Origin: JBJXHB01 sp046160725
Lineage (GTDB): Bacteria; Pseudomonadota; Gammaproteobacteria; Burkholderiales; Burkholderiaceae_C
Reading direction: 5' to 3'
NCBI GenBank assembly: GCA_046160725.1
Contig: JBJXHB010000244.1
Span: forward strand, 1 to 8,313
Length of the DNA stretch: 8,313 bases
Made by a program: the position numbers and the translations under genes. This document shows positions 1 through 6,047 of this stretch, one piece after another. How positions within the stretch are numbered: the stretch's first letter is position 1; each line of letters opens with the position of its first letter. The notes below the pieces were generated by a model, which was given only the letters and a program-made list of their open reading frames with translations, ran no database searches and was not told where the DNA came from.

Positions 1-2327
1 ACCGCTTTGCCTTGCCTGTGGAACCGGCCGCGGCGGCGGTACCGGGATCCGGCGCGACCCCAGCCACCGGCGAAGCCCCATTCCCCACCGAAGACCTGGT
101 CGACACCGCCCCACTGTTTGGACGCGAAGCCGACCTGAGCCGGCTCAACACCCTGCTGGTCTCCCATGGCCTGGTGACCCTGGTCGGGCCGGCCGGCGTG
201 GGCAAAACCCGTCTGGCCCGGCGCGCCGCCGCCATCTGGCACGGCCGCGCCGTGTGGACCGATCTGGCCGGCTTGGCCGCGGGCAGCACCGCCGCCGAAG
301 TCGGCCAGGCGGCGCTGCGCGCGCTGGGCTCAGGCGCGACGCCGGCCGACCCACTGCCGGCGCTGCGACGTGCCCTCGCCGAGTGCCCCACCTTGCTGGT
401 GCTGGACAACGCCGAGCATGTGGTGCAAGGCTGCGCGGCCCTGGTCGCCAGCCTGAGCGACTGGGGTGCCGGCGCAGCAGGGCAAGCCGTCCCCGCCGGC
501 CAGAACGCCCCGGCGCATGGGCTGCGCCTGCTGGCCACCAGCCAGTTGCCACTCGCCATGCCGCACGAGGTGGTGCAACGGGTGGACCCGCTGGCGCTGC
601 CCGAAGAAGGCACCGAGGCCGCTGCGGCGGCCTGGCCGGACAGTGCCGAGCTGGATCCGGCCCGGCTGGGCGATGGCGCGCTGGCCCTGCTGGTGGAGCG
701 CATTGCCGCGGCCGACCAGCGCGCGCGGCTCAAGCCGGCTGCCCTGCCCCTGCTGGCCAGCCTGTGCCGCAAACTTGACGGGCTGCCGCTGGCGCTGGAG
801 ATGGCTGCCGCGCGGGTGCCGCTGCTGGGCCTGCAGGGCGTGCACGACGCGTTGAACGAACGATTCGCCCTGCTCACGCGCGGCCACCGCAACGCCGCGC
901 GGCGCCACGGCACGTTGGAAGAGGCCCTGCAGTGGAGCTACCGATTGCTCGATGCGGAGGAACAGCGCCTGTTCCGCGCGCTGGGCGTGTTCGTCGGCGG
1001 CTTCACGCTTGATCTGGTGGTGGCCCTGATGTCCCCGCCAGAAGCCCCGGGCCATGAACGCTGGACGGTGATCGACCGCCTGGCCGTGCTGGTGGACCGC
1101 TGCCTGGTCGTGGCCGACAGCGCCGAGCCGCCGCGGTACCACCTGCTGGAAAGCCTGCGCAGCCTGGCGCTCCAGCAACTGCAGGCCCAGGACGAGGCGC
1201 CATCCGTTCAGCGCCGCCATGCACAGGCCCTGGTGGCATTGGTCGATCGCCACCCCATCGGCACGGCGGCACATGCGCAGGCCTGCAACCCGGAGATGCA
1301 GAACCTGAGCGCGGCAGTGGCCTGGGCCACCGCCCATGACCTGGCGCTGGCCGCCGGGCTGAGCGAGCGTTGGGGCCGCGCCGCCACCTTTGGCCCCTGG
1401 CGTGCGCAATCGCTGCACGCGCTGCAGGCGCTGGAGCCGGCGATGCGCGCAGCACAGGGCCGCAGCCTGCCGGCGCCGCTGCAGGCCGCCTGGTGGGTGG
1501 AGTTCGCACGCGGGCTGAATCTGGCCCGTTCACCCCGCGCCGCGGCGGTGGCGCGCGAGGCCTGCGACCAGCACCGAGTGCTGGGCGACCAGGGCCGGCT
1601 GCTGTTCGCCTATGTGGTGTGGGTGCGCTCCACACCTGAGCCCGGTCCCGAGCTGGACGAAGCCTGCGCCGCACTGCGGGCCCAGCAGGCGCGCTGCCCC
1701 GATCTCAGCGCGGCCCGGCGCATGAATGCCCTGTCCGCCCTGGTGATGGCCGATCAGATCCGCGGCCGCTTCGAGGCGGTGCTCGAAGGCCGCCGGCATG
1801 AAATCGCGATGGCCGAGGCCAATGGCTTCCCGATGCAGGCCGAGGCGGCGCACTGCAATGTCATCGCTGCGCTGAATGCCCTGGGCCGGCACGCCGAAGC
1901 GGCCGCGAAGGGCCAGGCCCTGCTCGAACGCATCGACGCCGATGGCAGTGGCCGCAATGGCAATCTGCCCTGGATGCTGGCGGAGCTGATCGTGGCCCAG
2001 GTGCATGCCGGCTGCATCCCGCAGGCCAGTGCACTGGCCGCGCGCGCCTGGGCCTGCTGGCGGCGATTCGAGGTGCCCGACCTGCTGCCCAGCCTCGCCC
2101 TGCTGGCGCTTGAGCAGGGCCGGCCCGAGGCCGCCGCGCAGCTCTTCGGCTATGCCCGGGCCTGCGCGGCCGGCCTATCCAACGAAGCGCAGTTGTTCGG
2201 CACGCCGCAGGTCAGCCGCACGCTGCAGCGCATCGGCCGGCGCCTGGGCCAGCAGCGCCTGCAGGCGCTGCTGGCCGCGGGCGCTGTGTGCACCGACGCG
2301 CAGGCGCACGCGCTGGCGATCAGTTGA
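1..2327 (+). CDS. Winged-helix/ATPase transcriptional regulator, C-terminal part (5' truncated by window edge)
   Basis: Predicted cytoplasmic regulator with an AfsR/LuxR-type STAND (NB-ARC-like) ATPase module. Counting residues from the TTG at position 12, it shows a phosphate-binding P-loop GPAGVGKT (59-66), a Walker B strand LLVLDNAEH (128-136), a sensor-like LRLLATSQ (171-178) and the GLPLALE motif (257-263). A conserved helical block follows (TLEEALQWSYRLL, about 301-313). The remainder, about 400-771, is alanine- and leucine-rich helical sequence of TPR-like character, probably a ligand- or partner-sensing arm. No LuxR-type helix-turn-helix is visible at the C-terminus. The frame stays open to the left edge and reads Arg-Phe-Ala-Leu just before the TTG. 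This resembles the terminal hairpin of an OmpR/PhoB winged helix (GYRF-type ending), so the DNA-binding domain probably lies upstream and the TTG is not the real start. The ligand and target genes are unknown. The gene converges with the ligase, with 57 bp between stop codons. Confidence 0.85.
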   Translation, partial: RFALPVEPAAAAVPGSGATPATGEAPFPTEDLVDTAPLFGREADLSRLNTLLVSHGLVTLVGPAGVGKTRLARRAAAIWHGRAVWTDLAGLAAGSTAAEVGQAALRALGSGATPADPLPALRRALAECPTLLVLDNAEHVVQGCAALVASLSDWGAGAAGQAVPAGQNAPAHGLRLLATSQLPLAMPHEVVQRVDPLALPEEGTEAAAAAWPDSAELDPARLGDGALALLVERIAAADQRARLKPAALPLLASLCRKLDGLPLALEMAAARVPLLGLQGVHDALNERFALLTRGHRNAARRHGTLEEALQWSYRLLDAEEQRLFRALGVFVGGFTLDLVVALMSPPEAPGHERWTVIDRLAVLVDRCLVVADSAEPPRYHLLESLRSLALQQLQAQDEAPSVQRRHAQALVALVDRHPIGTAAHAQACNPEMQNLSAAVAWATAHDLALAAGLSERWGRAATFGPWRAQSLHALQALEPAMRAAQGRSLPAPLQAAWWVEFARGLNLARSPRAAAVAREACDQHRVLGDQGRLLFAYVVWVRSTPEPGPELDEACAALRAQQARCPDLSAARRMNALSALVMADQIRGRFEAVLEGRRHEIAMAEANGFPMQAEAAHCNVIAALNALGRHAEAAAKGQALLERIDADGSGRNGNLPWMLAELIVAQVHAGCIPQASALAARAWACWRRFEVPDLLPSLALLALEQGRPEAAAQLFGYARACAAGLSNEAQLFGTPQVSRTLQRIGRRLGQQRLQALLAAGAVCTDAQAHALAIS

Positions 2328-2357
2328 TGGGCGAGGGCTGAGAGTCGACGGCTGACA

Positions 2358-2373
2358 GCCACCGGTTGGCGGC
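2358..2373 (-). terminator. Possible stem-loop between convergent genes
   Basis: The 57-bp gap between the two convergent stop codons contains a short dyad. Read on the minus strand it forms a six-pair stem, GCCGCC with GGTGGC (one G-U pair), closed by a four-base loop. It begins 11 bases past the ligase stop codon. No T-tract follows on either strand, so it is at best a weak or Rho-assisted terminator. Short stems like this arise often by chance at this GC content. Confidence 0.22.
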
Positions 2374-2384
2374 CGACGGCGGGC

Positions 2385-4010
2385 CTAACGGTCGCCCTCG
2401 TCCTCCAGCATCCCCCGCAACTGCGCCTTGGCGATCTTCTCCAGTGTCGAGCGCGGCATGTCGTCCACCAGGCGGATCTCGCGCGGCTGCTTGAAGTCCG
2501 CCAGTGCGCGGCGGCAGGCGGCGGTGATGGCCTCGCGCAGCGGCTCCGCCGGCACTGCGCCGGTCGCGATGACGAACAGCACCGGCACCTCGTCCAGCAT
2601 GCGGTGCCGCCGCGCCACCACGGCGCACTCGCGCACGCCGGGCACGGTGAGCACCACGCGCTCGATCTCGCTGGCGGCAACGTTCTCGCCACCGACCTTG
2701 AGCATGTCCTTGGTGCGGTCGCCGAAGCGGATCGAGCCCTCCTCGAGCAGCTCCACGCGGTCGCCGGTGCGGAACCAGCCGTCCGCGGTGTAGCTGTCCC
2801 GCGTCGCGGCGGCGTTGCCCAGGTATTCGGCAAACAGGCTCAGGCCCGGTATGCCGCGCACCAGCAGCTGGCCTGCGCCGCCGGGCCCGACGTGGCGCGC
2901 CTGCGCGGCGGGCACCATGTCGTCCTCGACGATGGCGATCCCGTACTCCGGCGCCGGGCGGCCGATGCTCATGCTGGGGCTGGGCACATGGCGGCTGCTG
3001 ACGATGCCGTGGGTGATGGTCTCGGTCATGCCCCACCAGCCCATCGTCGGCACGCGGAAATGCGCGTCGCTGGGCATGGCACAGACGGCGGTGCCCCACA
3101 GGCGGTAGTGGTGCGCGGCCGGCACCTCCTGCGCCAATAGCGACTTGATGCAGAACGGGATGGTGGAGGTCCAGGTGCAGCGGTGCTTCAGCGACACCGG
3201 CCAGAAGCGGCTGGCCGAGAAGCGCGGCTGGACCACGACGGTGCAGCCGGCCCACAGCGCGGCCAGCACCGAGTAGGCCTGCGCGTTGGTGTGGAACAGC
3301 GGCAGGTAGGTCATGTGCACGTCGTCGGGCAGCAGCCCCTCGTGCTCGGCGTTGATGCGTGCGCCCCACAGCGCATTGGCATGGGTCCACAGCACGGCCT
3401 TCGGGCGGCTGGTGGTGCCGCTGGTGTACTGCACGCTGCACGGCGCCAGCGGGCTCGGCGCACGGCGCGCCAGGGGCACATCGGAACGCAGGGTGTCGAA
3501 GCGCTGGCCGGGCTCGACCGGCGCGGACGGCGGCGCGCCGTTGTCCGTGGCGGTCACCACCATCCAGCGCAGGTTCCGCGAGCAGGCGGCGACCCGCTCG
3601 GCAAACTTCGGCTGGGTGACCGCGGCCACCGCGCCACAGTGGTCGGCGTAGTAGGCCAGTTCGTCGTCGGCTGCGCGGGCATTGGTGGTCACGGCCACCG
3701 CGCCCAGCCAGGTGCAGGCATACCAGGCCAGCAGGGCCTCCGGCGCGTTGTCCAGGTGGATCAGCAGGCGCTCGCCGGGCCTCAGGCCACGCTTCGAAAG
3801 GCTGGCGGCCAGATGCGCCACCTCGTCATGGAAACGGCCGAAGGTCCAGGCTTCCGGCACGCCACCGGGCAGACCCGGCGCGATGTCGAACGGCTCCCAG
3901 ATCAGGAAGGGATGGTCACGCCGCGTCGCGGCGCGGTGCGCCAGCAGCGTGGGCACGTCCAGGCCGCTGAACAGATGGGTATCGGTGGGGGACAGGGCTG
4001 GCGGCGGCAT
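2385..4010 (-). CDS. AMP-forming acyl-CoA synthetase (class I adenylate-forming; CaiC-like)
   Basis: Predicted cytoplasmic ligase of 541 residues that activates a carboxylic acid with ATP to an acyl-adenylate and transfers it to coenzyme A. All core motifs of the ANL superfamily are in order: A3 YTSGTTSRPKAVLWTH (195-210), A4 YLPLFHTNAQ (235-244), A5 GWWGMTET (324-331), A7 DGWFRTGD (410-417), A8 DRTKDMLKVGGENV (431-444), and A10 with the catalytic lysine at 525. Length is normal for the family. Two motif positions deviate: Ser201 replaces the usual glycine of TTGxPKG, and Glu524 replaces the glycine before the catalytic lysine. The overall look is closest to crotonobetaine/carnitine- or medium-chain-type CoA ligases, but the acid cannot be deduced. 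The ATG is 6 bp downstream of the RraA-like stop codon with only a weak purine stretch (GAAG) upstream, so translational coupling is likely. The stop codon is TAG. Confidence 0.93.
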   Translation of the reverse strand: MPPPALSPTDTHLFSGLDVPTLLAHRAATRRDHPFLIWEPFDIAPGLPGGVPEAWTFGRFHDEVAHLAASLSKRGLRPGERLLIHLDNAPEALLAWYACTWLGAVAVTTNARAADDELAYYADHCGAVAAVTQPKFAERVAACSRNLRWMVVTATDNGAPPSAPVEPGQRFDTLRSDVPLARRAPSPLAPCSVQYTSGTTSRPKAVLWTHANALWGARINAEHEGLLPDDVHMTYLPLFHTNAQAYSVLAALWAGCTVVVQPRFSASRFWPVSLKHRCTWTSTIPFCIKSLLAQEVPAAHHYRLWGTAVCAMPSDAHFRVPTMGWWGMTETITHGIVSSRHVPSPSMSIGRPAPEYGIAIVEDDMVPAAQARHVGPGGAGQLLVRGIPGLSLFAEYLGNAAATRDSYTADGWFRTGDRVELLEEGSIRFGDRTKDMLKVGGENVAASEIERVVLTVPGVRECAVVARRHRMLDEVPVLFVIATGAVPAEPLREAITAACRRALADFKQPREIRLVDDMPRSTLEKIAKAQLRGMLEDEGDR

Positions 4011-4016
4011 CGCGAT

Positions 4017-4673
4017 TCAGGTCTTCAGACCCGGCAGACCCCGCAAGCCGCCGCGCACCTGCGCGTCGAGCCGGGCCTCGGCGGCGCGCACGTCGACAAG
4101 CCGGGCGATCACCGCATCGATGCGGTCGTAAGGCACCACCACCACGCCATCCTGGTCGCCGGCGACGATGTCACCGCTGGCCACGGCAACGCCGGCCAGC
4201 GTTACGGCAAAGCCCACCGTGCCCGGGCCTTCGCGGGCCGGCGAGTTCGGCGTCACGCCGACGGCGAAGCAGGGCAGGCCGACGCTGCGGATGCCTGGTA
4301 TGTCGCGCACGCAGCCGTCGGTGACGAAGCCCAGGCCGCCACAGTTGCGCGCCATGCCGAGCAGCAGGTCGCCGGTGACGGCGCAGCCGGTGTAGCTGTT
4401 GCAGGCGACCACCAGAACGTCGCCCGGCTGAATGCGCGGCAAGGCGGCGAACACCGCGAGGTTGTCGGCCGGCCCGGCGTGACAGGTCAGCGCCACGCCG
4501 CAGAAGACCGACTGCTCGGCGACGACCGCCTTGACGCGATAGTCCATTGCGCCGCTTCCCCCCAGGGCATCGACCAGAAATCCGGTTGGCACCTGCGTGA
4601 GCGCCGCGATCTGGGCCGGCGTCGGCCGGCGCGCGACATCGTTCAGCAAGACCTTGGGCGCGTCTTCAATCAT
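4017..4673 (-). CDS. RraA / HMG-CHA aldolase-like family protein
   Basis: A 218-residue protein of the RraA-like fold. The family includes metal-dependent class II pyruvate aldolases (4-hydroxy-4-methyl-2-oxoglutarate / 4-carboxy-4-hydroxy-2-oxoadipate aldolase) with oxaloacetate decarboxylase activity, as well as the RNase E inhibitor RraA. Homologues are often misnamed dimethylmenaquinone methyltransferases. Visible hallmarks are GDLLLGMARNCGGLG (101-115), the signature DGCVRD (119-124) with the Arg123-Asp124 substrate/metal pair, and GDIVAGDQDGVVVVP (167-181). Glu199 near the C-terminus sits where aldolases contribute a glutamate across the subunit interface. Retention of the Arg-Asp pair and the metabolic neighbours favour an enzyme over an RNase E regulator. 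It is first in a two-gene operon with the CoA ligase and divergent from the flavoenzyme gene. A GGAGAG ribosome binding site 8 bases upstream supports the ATG chosen. Confidence 0.9.
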   Translation of the reverse strand: MIEDAPKVLLNDVARRPTPAQIAALTQVPTGFLVDALGGSGAMDYRVKAVVAEQSVFCGVALTCHAGPADNLAVFAALPRIQPGDVLVVACNSYTGCAVTGDLLLGMARNCGGLGFVTDGCVRDIPGIRSVGLPCFAVGVTPNSPAREGPGTVGFAVTLAGVAVASGDIVAGDQDGVVVVPYDRIDAVIARLVDVRAAEARLDAQVRGGLRGLPGLKT

Positions 4674-4681
4674 CGAGGGGT

Positions 4682-4687
4682 CTCTCC
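4682..4687 (-). promoter_or_regulatory. Ribosome binding site of the RraA-like gene
   Basis: On the minus strand GGAGAG lies 8 bases before the ATG at 4673. It is the only strong Shine-Dalgarno match in the divergent block; the ligase, the flavoenzyme and HyuB have weak or no matches. Confidence 0.7.
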
Positions 4688-4827
4688 GGAAATCTGCGGG
4701 TCCCGGCCGCTCGGGCGGGCGCTGACGGGGACGACAAGGTGGCCCGTTGAAGCGGGCGCGACAATGGATGTGTCGAACGCACGGCGAGTGGCCGCACGGC
4801 TGCTGGCGGTCATGCCACCTGAACCAT

Positions 4828-4840
4828 CATAGTCCGGACG
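4828..4840 (+). promoter_or_regulatory. Candidate -10 element for a leaderless flavoenzyme transcript
   Basis: CATAGT at 4828-4833 matches four of six bases of TATAAT and is followed by exactly seven bases before the ATG at 4841. Transcription would then begin at or next to the A of the start codon. This would explain the lack of a Shine-Dalgarno sequence. No good -35 is present at the expected distance, so support is modest. Confidence 0.28.
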
Positions 4841-6022
4841 ATGCACAACCCGAGCGGCTGGCGACAGGCCGGATACAGCATTGAACAGATGCGCTGTCTC
4901 GCCAGGCAAGCGCTGCCACGGCCGGTTTTTGACTTCGCCGACGGCGGTGCCGAGGCCGAGTCGACTTTGCGCCGCAACGAGTCCGCCTTTGGCGCACGGG
5001 CCTGGCTGCCGCGGCCGCTGCAAGGTGCGGGCCAACGCGACCTGTCGGTTCATCTATTCGGCCACAAGCTGTCCTTGCCGCTGCTGGTCGGCCCGACAGG
5101 TCTTGCCGGCCTGTTCTGGCCCGATGGCGAACGCGCGGCGGCCCGTGCGACGGCGCGCGCCGGCACCGGGTACTGCCTGAGCCATGGATCGGTCTGCACG
5201 CTCGAGTCGCTGGCGGCGCTCGGCACCGGGCCGCGCTGGATGCAGGTGTTCGTCTACAAGGACCGGGGCTTCACGCGTGAACTCACCGACCGCGCCGCAG
5301 CGGCCGGCTACCACGCGCTGGTGCTGACCATCGACAACCAGTTGCTCGGCCATCGTGAGCGTGACGTGCGCAATGGCTTCGGCATTCCGCCGCGCTTCTC
5401 GACCATGGACGTCCTGCGCATGAGCGCGAAGCTGCCCTGGCTGTGGCGCATGCGCAAGGCCCTGCCCAGTCTGACCTTCGGCAACTATGTGCGGGCCGAC
5501 GCCCATGAGGACCTGGCCACGTTGGCCGGCCGCATGGGATCGCTGCTCGACCCGGCGATGAACTGGGACGACGTCGCCGAACTGCGCGCGCGCTGGAAGG
5601 GACCGCTGCTGCTGAAGGGCGTGCTCGACCCGGGCGAGGCCCTTCAGGCCGCCCGGACCGGCATCGACGGGCTGCTCGTCTCCAACCACGGCGGTCGGCA
5701 GCTGGACGGCGCGATATCGACCATCGAGGCGCTGCCGGCCATCGTCGCGGCCGTTCGGCCGGCCTTTGCCCGGATGCCGATCCTGATCGACGGCGGCATC
5801 CGTCGGGGCGGCGACCTGGCCAAGGCCCTGGCCCTCGGCGCCTCGGCAGCCCTGATCGGCCGTCCGCCGCTGTGGGGGCTTGCGGTCGCCGGGGAGGAAG
5901 GCGTGGCGCATGTGCTCGAGATCTATCGACGCGAGCTTGACCGGGTGATGGGGCTGGTCGGCGCCCGGACCGTCGCCGAGCTCGATGCGGCACGGCTGGC
6001 GCGGGTGCCGGCCGAGGCCTGA
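4841..6022 (+). CDS. FMN-dependent alpha-hydroxy-acid oxidase/dehydrogenase (LldD / glycolate oxidase family)
   Basis: A 393-residue TIM-barrel flavoprotein predicted to oxidise an L-2-hydroxy acid to the 2-oxo acid using FMN. Family motifs are clear: LTIDNQLLGHRE (162-173), LLLKG with the flavin-contacting Lys259, SNHGGRQLDG (281-290) with catalytic base His283 and substrate-binding Arg286, DGGIRRGGD (317-325), and ALALGASAALIGRP (329-342) for the FMN phosphate. Arg172 is also kept. Aligned without gaps to spinach glycolate oxidase in the relevant blocks, Tyr24 is replaced by Phe32, Tyr129 by Phe137 and pocket Trp108 by Gly116. The catalytic base is intact but both active-site tyrosines are lost and the pocket is opened, so an atypical or larger substrate is likely. 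It could be an oxidase releasing H2O2 or a quinone-linked dehydrogenase. No lipoprotein or secretion signal is visible. The start matches the family N-terminus. HyuB follows after 25 bp. Confidence 0.92.
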   Translation: MHNPSGWRQAGYSIEQMRCLARQALPRPVFDFADGGAEAESTLRRNESAFGARAWLPRPLQGAGQRDLSVHLFGHKLSLPLLVGPTGLAGLFWPDGERAAARATARAGTGYCLSHGSVCTLESLAALGTGPRWMQVFVYKDRGFTRELTDRAAAAGYHALVLTIDNQLLGHRERDVRNGFGIPPRFSTMDVLRMSAKLPWLWRMRKALPSLTFGNYVRADAHEDLATLAGRMGSLLDPAMNWDDVAELRARWKGPLLLKGVLDPGEALQAARTGIDGLLVSNHGGRQLDGAISTIEALPAIVAAVRPAFARMPILIDGGIRRGGDLAKALALGASAALIGRPPLWGLAVAGEEGVAHVLEIYRRELDRVMGLVGARTVAELDAARLARVPAEA

Positions 6023-6034
6023 CCCGTCCCGACG

Positions 6035-6047
6035 TACAGTGCGCCGC
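6035..6047 (+). promoter_or_regulatory. Candidate -10 element for a leaderless HyuB transcript
   Basis: TACAGT at 6035-6040 matches four of six bases of TATAAT and is followed by seven bases and then the ATG at 6048. The spacing is identical to the candidate upstream of the flavoenzyme gene. It lies in the 25-bp gap between the two genes, where no Shine-Dalgarno sequence is visible. No recognisable -35 is present, so cotranscription from upstream remains equally possible. Confidence 0.28.

Larger units (their letters stand above)
4674..4840. promoter_or_regulatory. Divergent intergenic regulatory region
   Basis: These 167 bp separate the minus-strand RraA-like/ligase operon from the plus-strand flavoenzyme/HyuB genes and must hold the promoters of at least the first gene on each side. 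A 5-bp dyad GCCCG-N6-CGGGC occupies 4742-4757 and could be an operator. No convincing -35/-10 pair is visible for the minus-strand operon. A -10-like hexamer for the plus strand is listed separately. No regulator gene sits beside this region, unlike many LysR- or GntR-controlled divergent catabolic clusters. Confidence 0.5.

Noticed and set aside
330..1418. A 362-codon minus-strand frame opposite the regulator ATPase domain
   Set aside because: It overlaps the Walker B and GLPLALE region of a convincing gene. Its Gln/Gly/Arg-rich sequence has no motif.
2336..2380. Repeated GGCTGA and CGACGGC words in the convergent gap
   Set aside because: There are only two copies each of 6-7 bases in GC-rich sequence, with no regular spacing, too little to call a repeat element.
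3183..4832. A 549-codon open frame on the plus strand opposite the ligase and RraA-like genes
   Set aside because: It is antisense to two genes with complete conserved motifs. Its translation is rich in Arg, Gly, His and Gln with no recognisable domain, as expected from GC-rich third-position bias.
5985..6047. Upstream ATG extending HyuB by 21 residues into the flavoenzyme gene
   Set aside because: The extra residues are Arg/Pro-rich and unlike the family, whose conserved N-terminus begins just after the ATG at 6048.
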